Source: Oscarella lobularis (lineage: Eukaryota > Porifera > Homoscleromorpha > Homosclerophorida > Oscarellidae). Taken from it: a stretch of DNA of 64,000 nucleotides. Positions 9,681 to 21,437 of this stretch are shown one piece after another; the stretch's first letter is position 1, and each line of letters starts with the position of its first letter. The translations under genes and the position numbers were made by a program. The notes under the pieces were generated by a model. It was not told where the DNA came from, made no database searches, and saw nothing but the letters and a program-made list of their open reading frames with translations. The DNA lies in assembly GCF_947507565.1 (NCBI RefSeq), contig NC_089194.1, forward strand, positions 930,001 through 994,000, read 5' to 3'.

Positions 9681-9971
9681 CTATTTAGGAAAGGAGGCGA
9701 GAAAGGAGACGACGTCCGACGACGTCGGATGCATGTCTTCTGGATCGTCGGCGACATTCGGGCCGTCGTTGCAAATGCGCTGGTGAGCGCGCCGGAGAAT
9801 TTCGCGACAGATGAAACTTTTTCCGTGATGCGTTCGGCCGAGCAGCGACACGACGTTGCTCACGTTGTCGTCCGTCGACGCGCGACCTGCATCCAGCCAG
9901 CCGTCTTCGTTAATTTCTAGGCGGCACGTCGAATCGACGAAGACGAAGCGAGTGATGCGATGACCAGCCAT
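9681..9971 (-). CDS. short P-loop reading frame resembling the N-terminus of ZFYVE1/DFCP1-type GTPases
   Basis: A 96-residue frame with a Walker A-like GRTHHGKS at about residues 45-52, preceded by FVFVDSTCRLEINEDG and VVSLLG. The order (short acidic lead, hydrophobic strand, GxxxxGKS) resembles the N-terminal P-loop region of the FYVE-domain protein ZFYVE1. The frame stops about 45 residues after the P-loop, with no Walker B, G4 or FYVE region in view. It is therefore a fragment, a first exon whose partner I cannot find, or a decayed gene. A related 40-bp piece (CCTTCGAAGTCGAG..GTCGGAAGG) recurs at 10231-10269. The family call is tentative. Confidence 0.4.
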   Translation of the reverse strand: MAGHRITRFVFVDSTCRLEINEDGWLDAGRASTDDNVSNVVSLLGRTHHGKSFICREILRRAHQRICNDGPNVADDPEDMHPTSSDVVSFLASFPK

Positions 9972-10333
9972 TACGAAGACGAAAACCCCTTACGCATGCG
10001 TAGATTAGGAACGTCATGCTGACGTCATTGCCAAAAATAGATTATTTTGCGCGAGACACTTTATCTTCGAAAATTATTAGCAATCTCACGCTTGAGCAAA
10101 AATCCCGACGCAATTGAGCTGCTTACGCAGCTGCATGCATGGCCTTTGAGATGAAGGCTACAGTCAAAGAGTCATCATCTCACCTTGCCCATCATTCGAA
10201 TTTTTCGAAATACTGTAATCGATTTCGAGACGCCGCCTTCCCCTTCGAAGTCGAGCAGTCGGAAGGCCATGCGCGATTTGAAAACGACGTCATGTCATTG
10301 TCCGTCGACACGCGACCTGTAGCCTCGCGTTCG
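9972..10333. other. non-coding with a degenerate repeat of the preceding locus
   Basis: Contains the 40-bp relative of 9641-9676 at 10231-10269 and a GTCGACACGCGACCTG string shared with 9876-9893, suggesting an old local duplication. No gene supported. Confidence 0.4.
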
Positions 10334-10387
10334 CCAGGCCCTTCTCCCTGCTCTCCCGTATGAACACGGGAGGGGAGAAGGGCCTGG
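10334..10387. repeat. GC-rich hairpin (CCAGGCCC family)
   Basis: Arms starting CCAGGCCCTTCTCCC pair with the end AGAAGGGCCTGG around an ATGAAC loop, with a small bulge. A related hairpin with CCCAGGCCTCTCCC arms is at 57645-57709. Confidence 0.55.
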
Positions 10388-10931
10388 TATCTGGAAAATC
10401 ACGTGGTGCCCCCTTTTGGGGGTGCGGTCGGTATGACGCGTCGGATAAATAGGTGGGATGTGACGCCTCTCTGATAAGTGCTAATAAAGTTGACCTTTTC
10501 AAACGATCGCTCTTCTCTAACCTGCGGCCATGCAGACAAACGATTGGAATACACGCTGTTTATGGTCATTATTTTTGAAGACTTCCCTAAGAAGCCGTGA
10601 TGCTTTACGCGATACGCTTTCAGCCATGTTAGAGGGCATGTTAGAGACGCGCGCGATCCTTTGAAAAGGCGGGGCATGTCACGGATGATCCCACCTGATC
10701 CCACGCAACAACATACGGTAGCGTGCGTGCGTTTCATATCCATTTCTCTACACAATCCGTGCCTGCATTAACCAAGCCATTCGCAATTTCTGCAGTGGTG
10801 CAGATGATGACGCAACACCGACGTCGTTTGTCTACAAAAAATCACGAAAGATAACTAGTTAGCCGTGGGATTTTCTTCATCACTGCAAACAATGAATCAG
10901 TGAAAGTTAATGCCTCTTCCCGGCTTTTCGC
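10388..10931. other. non-coding or unrecognised
   Basis: No coding frame with splice or family support was found on either strand. Confidence 0.35.
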
Positions 10932-11025
10932 CAGCTGACGCCACCGCAGCTTGAGGTTATTGCGTCAGCTGCTGCAACTTTTCGCCAGCTGACGCCACCG
11001 CAGCTTGAGGTTATTGCGTCAGCTG
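10932..11025. repeat. two tandem 54-bp units, each a hairpin
   Basis: CAGCTGACGC...GCGTCAGCTG occurs at 10932-10971 and again at 10986-11025, with the same 20-bp loop (ACCGCAGCTTGAGGTTATT). The spacing between starts is 54 bp. Confidence 0.7.
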
Positions 11026-11045
11026 GCAGCTGCTGCTGCTTTTCG

Positions 11046-11429
11046 CCGTAAACTACCGATTAAACGCCCATGGGCGTTTGTAGAACTTTCGTCCAGAAAA
11101 GGGGGGTGGGCGCTTACTATGTGTTTGCGCAAACTCTTCACGTAGTAAACGCCCATGCATGTGTTGAAAACACTGATATATTCAGGGACTGCAATGAAAC
11201 GTAAACTTTTAGAGATATAGTCTTCGAAACGTTTTTCCGTGCTTTTTGTGCCACTACATTTGAAGGAAACGTCGTACGATACGTGTTGTTTAGCCATCTG
11301 CAGGTGCGCGACTGACGCTGTTTGGGTGGGCGTTTACAATTAAAGAGTACTGACCCTGTAAACTGTTTTGGAGCTAAAAGGGGGTGTGGGCGCTTGCTCA
11401 GGTGTGGGCGTTTACTCGGTAGTTTACGG
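11046..11429. mobile_element. MITE-like element, CCGTAAACTAC ends (copy 1)
   Basis: The left end CCGTAAACTACCGATTAAA, continuing ACGCCCA, matches the complement of the right end with one mismatch over 25 bp. Internal sequence is rich in GTGGGCG and CGCCCA strings and has no coding frame. The same ends (CCGTAAACTACG) bound the element at 17752-18034. No clear TA duplication is seen at this copy. Confidence 0.68.
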
Positions 11430-11466
11430 TTATTAGTTTCTTGAAGACGTCATTCCCTTTCACCCC

Positions 11467-11474
11467 TTTATAAG
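11467..11474 (+). promoter_or_regulatory. TATA box of secreted-protein gene 2
   Basis: TTTATAAG lies 50 bp before the ATG at 11524, matching the arrangement at 7608-7615 in the paralogue. Confidence 0.5.
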
Positions 11475-11523
11475 GGCAGGGTACTGTGGTATCATTCACA
11501 GAGCTAGCGTCGTAAAGCAGACG

Positions 11524-12424
11524 ATGATGACCAAAGCGACTTGCCTTCTTTTTGCCCTTATTGGTGCAGCAGTATACTCTCAGAATCACGCCGGTAAGAC
11601 AGAAAAGAACTTTTTAAAAAATTGTTTATAAGACGTCTTTTGTCAGAAGTCAAGAACGAAGGCGGAGTGGACTATACGACGCCAGCGACTTGCAAACAGT
11701 ATTACCTCAACGATCCTCAGAAGTATGAACCAGGCTTTTACTATCTACAGCCAAGCGTTGGACCAAAATTCAAAGTAATCGATCTTGAAATTTTATAGAA
11801 AGGTGCAAATAGCTTCTTCTCTTGTGTAGGTTTATTGCGCAGTGTATGGATACACTCTTCTAATGAAAGTCAACGGATCAGAAAGCACTTTCAAGTACAG
11901 CAGCGAACTCTGGACGAACTCTCAAACGTTTCAACCAAGCCGTTTCGACCTCGATTATAATGAGACAAAATTGCAATCATTTTCAACCGTGGATTTTACG
12001 GAGCTCTATCTTCGCGTCGTGACTGCTTCGGTGACTCGAGAAATAATTATACCTGTCCAATCGACCTCGCTGTTGAACTTACTCAAAGACGGGAACTACA
12101 CCGCGGTCGACCTGGGAAGAGACCCTTGGCTAAATTTGGTTCCAGGTTCATTCCTTCAAGACTACTGCAACATGGTAACGCGCTGTATACCGTTACTCGA
12201 TAAATACGCTATCAAACGAAATTTAGGCGGGATTCAACGTCAACACCCCCAGATTAAAACAAGTGCGAATCGGAATCGTTGCCAACAACGAAGACAGCTG
12301 CACAACTGCTGATTCTTGGGTTGGTGTCGGAGGAGGAAACGTTGAGAATGTTTCCTGTGGCAGCTCTGACACGTACCAAATGGACATTGTCGTTCATTCC
12401 TTTGCCTACGTTTTTGCTCGTTAA
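11524..12424 (+). CDS. small secreted protein, possible fibrinogen-like fold (copy 2)
   Basis: Four exons, 11524-11593, 11647-11774, 11830-12174 and 12227-12424, join in frame to give 246 residues. Exon lengths of the last two (345 and 198) are identical to the copy at 7672. Exon 1 gives a signal peptide (TKATCLLFALIGAAV). Shared landmarks are YGYTLLMKVNGS, LWTN, DFTELYLR, LVPGS, RIGIVANNEDSC and a FAYVFAR C-terminus. ATG at 11524 is followed directly by another ATG; either may start. Probably secreted, function unknown; I treat the fibrinogen-like resemblance as a suggestion only. Confidence 0.72.
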
Positions 12425-13014
12425 TTAATATCGAGCACGAATGGTATCAAACTTGAATTTGCGCGTCTTTTTCGATTTGTTGTACTGTTTGTCCCGTGTA
12501 TGAATGTGTTTCACTTTCTTGCAGTACCGCTCAGTGATTCTAAAGAGACCTAGCTCATACGCCAAGAAGGAACGTACCGTAGTCTAAACGAGGCTACTAT
12601 ATATTGAAAACATCTCCACGATCTCTTCATCTGAACGCGCCAATAGCCATGCTAACATCGGGAAGCCTGCCGAACGAGACAATAGATTGAAGACACCTTA
12701 CTCTGCTGAATGATCCAACGTCTTCTATATATGCTTAAGCTTTACTTCCTGAAACATAGGCTAATTATAAGAACTGAAGTTTTCTTGAGCAAAGACTGCT
12801 TTACTAGTAGTGCGTGTCAGCGCAGAAATAACAAAGAAGTGACAGTAAAAATAGTGAGTGTACCACAGCACTTATCGGGTAGACGAGAGAAAATACCTGA
12901 CCCTGCGAGGCTCCCGTATCAAAAACCCTGAAAAAGTGAAAGAAAATAAATGTCAGCACTACAATTTTCTCAAAAAATCAAACCCGCATTAGCTTGCACC
13001 AGTAAGCGTCGCTT
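12425..13014. other. non-coding or unrecognised
   Basis: Between the secreted-protein gene (+) and the hexosaminidase stop (-). The two genes converge here, so it holds both 3' flanks. No other gene seen. Confidence 0.4.
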
Positions 13015-15787
13015 CTACTGGGAGAGGCAACCACCTGGCCCAGGTGGTGCCGACCGCGCCTCTTCATTTTCGACCGGCGCCGCTGCGACTCCACGTCTGG
13101 TGAGCAAACAGCGGAACGACTGCAGCCTTAGGAACATTTCATCGTGATCCGTCACATTTGCGAGACTCCACAGCCGCTCTATATCACGACAGAACATGTC
13201 CCTATATATGGAAATCGTAGACTCTAGATGCGATAACCTGCGGCCGCTGCAGCTCTAGGCCAAATCGTACGCTGAATGTCCGACGCATCGACGGTCTCGC
13301 CCCACATGCATCTTAATTAAATAGGTACATTAGCACATTACCATAAATAAAACTACGGATTAAATTTAATTACACTTCTCCACCAAGCATCAGTTTTTGC
13401 TGTTGCGCATCTTCTATGCTTGCCAACGGATCGTTGTCGTAGAACTGCTCCCATGTGACGGTCAAGTGAGGCAGGTACCACCGGTTGCTGTTGCTCAGAA
13501 TGCATCGATAGCCGGCCGCGACTACCTGAGAACGTGCACGCTGACCCATGAACCCCATTTCTAATAGGAGCACCTTTGCTGCCGTTTTACTGTTCAGCCA
13601 GACGTGAATGACAGTATTCTTCTCTAGGGTGGAGCCAAAGTGATTAAACACCTAAAAGAAGGAGGCTTCGAATGTAGAGATTTGATGACCTCTCTGGTTC
13701 CTGTGGATTGACCTCTTCCCAATTGACGGAAGTTTTCTGTTCATTCTTTGCGTACTGATGAGCTCTGGAGACGAAGTACTTGTACGCATCTATAAAAGGA
13801 CCGTCTTGCATAAAGGAATCGTCAACACGAGCTAACTCTCGTTTAGCTACCGTCATCGGTAAAATTCTTCATCTTTAGCCAGGCTTGTATTTCGGGATTC
13901 TTATCCCAGCACTTTGTATTGACCTCATCTCCTCCCTATAGCCCATGTTACATAAAATGAATTGCTTCGCGTCGATTTTGAAACCAAGCCTCACCAAGTG
14001 AATGAAATTGTCTCCAAAGACGTCCGCCATTTCTTTCAAAAAGCCCTAAAGAAATTGAATATTCTAGCACCAGTTGCTTCTCAAGTGCGTACTTCTATAA
14101 GATCAAACGTCGCATTAGTCGCCGGATTCAAAGGCTGCGGACAATCGGACGACGGGCATATGTCGGGATAGCCCTAAAGCAAATGTCGAATGCGCCGCTT
14201 TTATTATGGCCGCTGCGCTACTTACAATGCACCAAGACGCTGCATGACCTGGCATATCAAATTCCGGCATGACTCGGATGCCTCTCCCTTTTGCATACCT
14301 AAAGAACGTCGCAATTAAGTGACACGAAGAACAGGATGCAAGCACATGGCTTTACGTCACAACATCTTTAACGTCTTCAATAGAATATCTCTCTTGCGAA
14401 GAATAGGCGCCATTCCACAACTTCGGATATTTGAGCGATTGAAGTGGAAATGACTGCGTGTCCACGATATGCCAGTGGAGAACGTTCTACAAAACCAGAA
14501 AATGGGCTTCACCGATGGGAAGGAGGATGATTTAACCAATTTAGCATAGGACATGGAGTCAAGCACATTCCTAATCACTCGCAGCGGCTCGAAATGGCGA
14601 GATGTATCTGCAGTAATTGAACCGAATAGGTTTCAAAACATAAAAATTCACTTTACCGATTAGTAATCCTCTGTGCTGGAAACGAGGCTCGTCTTCAATA
14701 AACCAACTTGCGTTGTGAATCTAACTCTTCAAATAAAGACACTGATATTGGCACCTTTGATTTACTTCATAGGCATTTTCAGCAAAATTGTACGTGACAA
14801 GCTGGCTGAACGTTTCTAAGCCCCTCATAGCACCAAAAATTGTAGCAGCCTAAATTAGGTTACATATGCGAAGTACAAACCCTCGGCTCAACAAAGTCAC
14901 TTTACTACCTTTAGAGTGGAATTAGGCGGAGAGGCAGTGATATTCAATTCATACGACTCATCTGTTTCAAGTTGAAGATCTACGAATATTTGATATATCT
15001 GAATGGCAACTGACGCAATATAATATTTTAACTATTACCCTCGCCAGGCGAATGGACAACGACGTATACCGTGTCGAGCTGTACGAAAAAACGTATGCTA
15101 GTACTGTTCTGAGCTCAGACTAGCTAATGAGCGGGTGTACCGGCGAGCTGCTCTTGCTCGTGTAACTGTGACTGAAAATCAATAGCTGATACCTATCAAA
15201 GGCTTGCTGAAGCAGCACGGATTGACAGTCTGTGACAAAGCTATTAATAAAAAGTAACAGCTGAAAGCTTGTCCTGCGCGAAAAATAAACAAACCCGAAT
15301 TTACTGCCAATAGATAGCGTTGTCGCTCCCATTGTGAAAGTATGCGGCTGGGGGAGGAGTGGAGCCTGTGGAGCACCAAACGTCGGTACCTATAAAACGA
15401 AGACAAATTGCAGATCCCCGATGACATGACCGTCTGTTTCTATATTGCACCTTGAGGTAAACATCACAGCCCTTTGTTGGAATTCTGACTGACACGTCTG
15501 ATTTGATCCAGCCGTTGCTATTGAATCCTTTGCACGACGTCATATTATTGCACAAAGATTTTAACGCGTCGATGTCTTTAGTGTTGGCATGCTCGATATC
15601 CTACGCAGAACATATTAGCAAACGATTCTATATATGCTGGTGGGGTATATACGCTGCCAGGAGCGTCCACGCCCTGAAAGACGGTGTAAGAGTACGGGGG
15701 CCCAGCGGTGCTTCCGGGGAAGAAAGGGACGACGTGAAAACACATCATCCACCACCAGGTCAAAGACGAACGATCGCGATGTCTCAT
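13015..15787 (-). CDS. beta-N-acetylhexosaminidase, GH20 (copy A, the only complete one)
   Basis: Seventeen exons read from 15787 down to 13015: 15787-15653, 15600-15451, 15389-15295, 15273-15141, 15078-15039, 14979-14909, 14849-14766, 14720-14657, 14607-14537, 14486-14356, 14298-14226, 14173-14093, 14045-13995, 13935-13713, 13651-13374, 13311-13238, 13178-13015. About 632 residues. An N-terminal hydrophobic anchor (WWWMMCFHVVPFF) is followed by a Cys-rich exon of apple/PAN-like look (LCNNMTSCKGFNSNGW). The GH20 core follows: RFQHRGLLIDTSRHF, HWHIVDTQSFP, RGIRVMPEFDMPGH, then IHL|GGDEV with the catalytic Asp-Glu split by an intron, WYLPHLTVTWEQ, CMWGE and AERLWS. It hydrolyses terminal GlcNAc/GalNAc, probably in lysosome or at the surface. 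One oddity: exon 13935-13713 is out of frame by one base unless a 19-base GT..AG piece is removed. An upstream in-frame extension of the start is possible. Confidence 0.88.
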
Positions 15788-16190
15788 TCTGTCGTCGCTC
15801 ACGTGCCTAAACGAGCGAGTCACATGCGCCAGTAAATGCATTACGCTAACCGTCGGAAATTTGAAAACAGAAAAGATATAACATATTCCAATCTTCACGC
15901 CCAGACGAGGTAATGAATTCAATTGAATTACGTAGAAAATACACGATCGTCAAACGGCGTAACCAACCTCAGGAACACTGCAGCATGCGGTGAAATCGGG
16001 GATGGCCAAACCTTCAGAGTTTTCCTAATATTGTATAATGATACTGTTGAACTCGGACTAGTGAAAGAAATCGTGCTATATCGTGTTCTACGAAATCTGA
16101 ATCTGGCGTGCATTTGCGGAATGAACGTTCAGAACGCTCTCCTGCAGACATCTTTCATAAAGGGGTCCTTTATTTTTTTGGAATTTCGAC
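15788..16190. other. gap between hexosaminidase A and the channel gene
   Basis: Holds the 5' flank of the hexosaminidase and the 3' flank of the channel gene, both on the minus strand. No independent gene supported. Confidence 0.4.
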
Positions 16191-19100
16191 CTATACCTTT
16201 AACAAAGCGATCTGCTCATCGATGTGCTTTTGAAGTTTAAGCAAATCTCTTTGCTTAACAACTTCGTCCTCTTCAGCCTTTCTGGTCTGCTCTTGCCACT
16301 TTTCGTATACGTATTCGCGGGTAATCGCATCGCTTTCAGATTTACGATCGCAATCTATAGCAGTCTGAGTCACCAGAAAAGCACGATTATCTTCACAATT
16401 TCTCGAGGATTAGAAACAACTTACGAAGCACTTTCCGCGCAGAAATATTTTGCTCAGAAGAGCAGATGTAATCCTCATGATAACATAGAAAATGTTAAAT
16501 GGAATGGGAACAGGCGGCGATTTGATGATACCATACACAATGGCGGCACCAGCGAACTTCCACTCAATGTCTGCATTATCCTGACGGAGCAACGTATTAC
16601 GTGTGACACAACGTCACATTAATTAATGACCGAGTGTCTATACCTGAACTTTCTGAAACGAATTGCTTATCAGAGCAATCAGCAAATTTAGTAGAGCAAT
16701 AACAGAAAGCACTAGCCACAAAGCCACCAGTATGAGACCAATGACAGTTTCCCAATCCTGATCAATGGCGTCAAAATCGTCAAGTTCAATAATTCCAAAC
16801 AGAGCCCAAAACAACGTCTTCAAAGACGAATATACCCTATGAGAAAAACATTGAGTCATCTTCTTAGCGAACAAGCCTTGTCATAGTTTCAATAAGAAAT
16901 TACGCAAGCACGACGCATTCGCACAAGTCTTTAAGAAGCTATCATGCAGCATACTCACCCTGCTACGCTTCCAGGCACGGTTGCGTTAATCGGAGCGTCG
17001 GGGCTCTTCACAACGGCCGAGTAGACGCTCGTCAAGCTCACTGCAAAGCCAATCATAAACGATACCAAAATGATCAGAAAGGAGACGAAATCGTAGAATA
17101 TCGCGACAAACGACAGTTGCACGGGCCCCAGGCGTTCGAGCAATTGAAGATACGACAAAAATCGTCCGCAGAAGATAAGAATTCCAAAGCCGAGCACGTG
17201 AAACGACGCTCGAATCCCACTGAAATTATCGTCGACGACATAGTAGCCAACGAAGAGAAGACAATAGTAGGCGACGAAATCGACGACGAGGAACATGTCG
17301 AGCAGATTGTTCCAATCGGTGACGTAACTCCTAAACGTTCCCTTGTGATCGTACATCTGAGAGAGTTCCTGCAGAACGAATCCGACGACGAAGACGAAGA
17401 CGATCCAGTCGAGAACGGTGGGCGACGTTGCCGGCGATTCGATGGACTTGAGCACGACGTCGACGATCAGAAGCACGACGAAGGCGACATTGGCGACGGC
17501 GTCGGCAACGTAGGCGATGCACCGCTCGTCCGTTTTCATCCACCGCGAGCGGCAGCAGCAGTGACAGGGTAAGCAAAAGAACATGACGAAAGGAAGAAGG
17601 AATGCCTTGAGCAAATAGCCGAGGACTTTGTAGACGTACTCGTAAGTGTTCGGTTTCTCGCCTCGTCGACCGTACCAGTCCCACCAGACCTTCTCTTGAA
17701 CCGGACGACTCGATATAAACTGCGAACAGTTATGTATTATAAATGACAGTACCGTAAACTACGTATTGTAAGCCCATGGACTAGTTACTGCAACATTGGA
17801 GTCAAAGCAGCTAGGGGTGGGCTTTTGATAAGTAGTTTTACAATTTGTGTATATATTATAAGCCCACCCTTGGTTGTCTCCTGATTCCTGCTCTATGCAA
17901 TACAGTAAACGTTAGGTACTGAGCTAACTAAAGTAATCCAAGTGGGCAACCAAAAAACAAGCTTTCCAATAACTTCGCTTGAGCAGTAGGGTGGGCTTAT
18001 AATATGTCATGGGCTTATAATACGTAGTTTACGGTATAATATTATTACTTACTTTCTTCTTTTCGTTTTCCAGCGCGTAGGAGAAAAGGCTATCGGTGAC
18101 TTCGTTTCGTGTCAACTCGGCCTTGTCCATCATTTCAACAGCAAAGGACTCCATGTCCTTTGAGAGCGAGAGATAATCTTCGGCGTACATACTGTGCTGC
18201 TGTGCGCCATCCGAGAACAACGTGCTCACTCGCAGAGCCGCTTCTATCTGTCGAGGAGCGGTCAGAATAATGTCGCGATGTTTTAGAAGAGTGACTGAGT
18301 CGAACGGGAGATATTTCAGTTTGGGGTCGTCCAGTTTGGCACCTGCCCGAAGCAGGTGCTCGACGAAAATTCTCGACTTTCTCTCGAGGGCCACGTAAAG
18401 GCACGATTGATTTTTGGCATTTTTCGCGTTCACGTCAGCGACCTTACGATCAAGAAGAAGACGAAATTTGGCGGAAGGAGACGTCTGAGACTCCGCAGCC
18501 AAATTCAAAAGAGAAATTTCGTTTTCCTCAGCTTTGGCCTCCTTACTCAGCAAAAACTACAAAACAAAGCAAAGGCACGAACTAAGTAACATTCGTTTAG
18601 TAAACTACAATAGTAGTGTGAGTCCAGCAGAAATGGAATACTTTTAGAGTAGGAATACCCTCGCCTCAAACCGGTACAAGAGCGAGTGCTTCCTAACTGA
18701 CGTCGACGAATAATGAAGACAATGTTAGATCATACCATTATCATACTGATAGTGTCGGCATCTTTCATATTAGTGATCCAGTGAATATTAATGCACGCCT
18801 AATCTAATATGTACATACCTCGACTGTTTCCAAGCATCCGCTTCTGACAGCGTCCGACAACATCGAATTGGAGTATTGTGCAAAGAGCTGAGGTCGGTTT
18901 TCGCTGACAAAAGCGACAAGAGTCAATCCGTTACTACTGTCAGCTGCCATTCGATCCACGTCCGACTTCTCCAAGTCGGCACCCTTGCGAATCAAGTATC
19001 GAACGTGCTCGACATAGTCTTCATTTCGGGAGAGAGAAGACTCCGCTAACTGCATAGCCACGAAGACGATAACAACACACAGATTAAAAAAAATCGACGC

Positions 19101-19622
19101 TATACCAGACTGTGAATGACGTTGCCAATCGACGCCCCTCGCGACAAGAGTGTTTCGAGCGCCCCAATGGGACGCAGTCTCATAACCGCATGGTAAAAGA
19201 CCGATTTGCCCTCGTCGTCCTTTGCGGTCACATCGGCGCCGAGGTCAACGAGAGCTCGTAGGGCTGCACAGAACAACCGGATGTATGGCACATATTGTGT
19301 GCGGCTGACGACGACGCGACGCCTTACTCTTTGCACCTATCTCCCTGGATAGGTCCGAGTCGCAAAACGAGTCGGAGCAAAGGAGAGCACGAAGTGGCGT
19401 GACGGTCGCGCGATCGGACGAATCAACGTCGTAGTAGACGTGATTCGGATCGGCGCCGTCGCGGACGAGCTCGGCGACTCGTTGAGCCTGACCGACGCGG
19501 AAGTCAGTGAGCTCGTTCAACAGCGAACGCTGAATTTCGACATTCTCTGTCGGCGTAGTCACAGGGCTTTGACCACCGGCTCCAGAGATGGGAATGAGCT
19601 CCATCGACTCTCCACTCGCCAT
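16191..19622 (-). CDS. TRPC-like cation channel with N-terminal ankyrin region
   Basis: Eight exons with matching phases: 19622-19337, 19263-19106, 19049-18819, 18556-18053, 17719-16959, 16836-16644, 16580-16425, 16364-16191; about 820 residues. The N-terminal third has ankyrin-like segments (VAELVRDGADPNHVYY, ALVDLGADVTAKDDEGKS, RYLIRKGADLEKSD, CLYVALERKSRIFVEHLLRAGA). Exon 5 carries several membrane helices (AFVVLLIVDVVLK, VLDWIVFVFVVGFVLQEL, WNNLLDMFLVVDFVAYYCLL, FVSFLIILVSFMIGFAV). Exon 6 holds the pore (LFWALFGIIELDDFD) and S6 (VIALLNLLIALISNSF). Exon 7 begins with the TRP box (EWKFAG). A charged coiled-coil-like tail ends at a TAG read into the last donor-like GTATAG, so a further 3' exon cannot be excluded. 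Expected to be a plasma-membrane Ca2+-permeable channel. An earlier start (Met at 19637) is also open. Confidence 0.85.
17752..18034. mobile_element. MITE-like element, CCGTAAACTAC ends (copy 2), in a channel-gene intron
   Basis: Ends CCGTAAACTACGTATT.TAA, continuing GCCCATG, are inverted copies of each other with one mismatch over about 27 bp, flanked by TA on both sides (17750-17751 and 18035-18036). It lies wholly within the intron between the 18556-18053 and 17719-16959 exons. The same termini are at 11046-11429. TA flanks suggest a Tc1/mariner-type mechanism; that part is inference. Confidence 0.72.
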
Positions 19623-19747
19623 TGCGGAATGGAACACGCGAACTGTTGACCCCGGGCGTGCGTCATCCTAAATAAGGAACGATAATTAGACATGTACATT
19701 ACAATACGCGCACCGTCTGCCCGCGGTTGCGACGTACGTACTTGGGG

Positions 19748-21437
19748 TACTTCTATGAGATCAAAAGTCGCATTAGTCGCCGGATTTAGAGGCTGCGAAC
19801 AATCGGACGACGGGCATATGTCGGGATAGCCCTAAAGCAAAGATCATGGTTCGTATCGCTGGGCTGCTTACAATGCACCAAGACGCTGCATGACCCGGCA
19901 TATCAAATTCCTCGGATGCCTCTCCCTTTTGCATACCTAAACAACGTCGCAATAAAATGACACAAAGGATGCAAGCACATGGTTTTACGTCACAATATCT
20001 TTAACGTCTTCAATAGAATATCTCTCTTGCGAAGAATAAGCGCCATTCCACAACTTCGGATATTTGAGCGCGATTGAAGTGGATATGACTGCGTGTCCAC
20101 GATATACCAGTGAAGAACGTTCTAAAAAACCAAAAGATGGGTGCATGACAACAGCCAATGGGTAGGAAGGCAATTTACCAATTTAGCACAAGACATGGAG
20201 TCAAGCACATTCCTAATATTATTACTCGCAACGGTTCGAGCCGAGAAGTATCTGTAGTAATCAAAACAAATAAATAGTGACAGAAAAAGTAAAAATTCTC
20301 TTTACCGATTAATAATCCTGTGCTGAAAGTGAGGACTGTCTTGAATTAATCAACTTGCGTCGTGGATCTAACCCCTAGAATATAGCCTTGATATTTCATT
20401 GGCACGTTTGATGTACTTCGTATGCATTTTCAATGAAATTGTAAGTGACGAGCTGGCTAACGTTTCTAAGCCTCTCATCGCACCGAAAATTGTGGCTGCC
20501 TAAAATGCGCCCATGCTGCTGTACGTGTGGAGTAGAACAACGAAGTCACTTTACTACCTCTAAAGTAGCATTAGGCGGAGAAGCAGTGACATTCAATTCG
20601 TACGATTCATCTGTTTCAAGTTGAAGATCTGCGACAATTTGATGCTAAACTCCAACAGAAGCAGTAATTATTTAACTATTACCCTCGTTAGGCGAATGGA
20701 CGACGACGTATACTGTGTCGAGCTATAGAAATAAAGCAGGTGCACTGTTCTGAGCTCCGATTATACTAGTTGCAATATGCGGACGCACCGGCAAGCTGCT
20801 TTTGCTCGTGTAACTGTGACTGAAAATCAATAGCTGATACCTGTGAAAGGCTTGCTGAAGCAGCACGGATTGACAGTCTGTGAAAAAGTCATTAATGAAA
20901 AGTAACAGATGAAAGTTTGTCCTGCGCAAAAAATAAACAAACAAACCCGAATTTACTGCTAATAGATAGAGTTGTCGCTCCCATTGTGAACGTATGCGGC
21001 TGAGGGAGGAGTGGAGCCTGAGGAGCGCCAAACGTGGGTACCTATTATTGAACAGAGACAAAGTGCAGATTACAGATGACATGACTGTCAATTGCACCTT
21101 GAGGTAAACATCACAGCCCTTTGTTGGAATTCTGACTGACAGGTCTGATTTAATCCAACCGTTGCTGTTGAATCTTTTGCAAGCCGTCATATTATTGCAC
21201 AAAGATTTCAATGTGTCAATATCTTTAGTGTTGGCATTTTCGATATCCTAGGCAGAATACGAATTCAGTAGCTATATGCTTGTGAGATAAATAGGTACTT
21301 ACACTGCCAGGGGCGTCTACCCCCTGAAAGACGGTGTACGAGTACGGGGGTCCAGCAGTGCTTCCGGGGAGGAATAAGACGACGCAAAAACACGTCATCC
21401 ACCACCAGGCCACAGACGAACGGTCGCGATGTCTCAT
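19748..21437 (-). pseudogene. beta-hexosaminidase copy B, truncated and broken
   Basis: Exons equivalent to the first half of copy A are recognisable, starting with an intact anchor exon (ATG at 21437, 21437-21303) and the apple-like exon. Defects: one base is missing in the exon ..RGLETF.. (ACGTTAGCC where A and C keep ACGTTYAGCC). TGG has become TGA in the following exon, and HRGLL is damaged in the same exon. The sequence ends after the LNPATNATFDL equivalent, so the catalytic GGDE exon and all later exons are absent. Just upstream lies a terminal exon of an SLC49A4-like gene, as also beside copy C. Confidence 0.85.

Noticed and set aside
14115-14345. Apparent short proteins with RGIRVMPEFDMPGH at 14115 and 27244
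   Set aside because: They are reading frames running through exon and intron of hexosaminidase copies A and C, not separate genes.
17117-17572. Open frame of 151 residues on the plus strand
   Set aside because: Antisense shadow of the channel's membrane-helix exon; acidic repetitive composition and no family resemblance.
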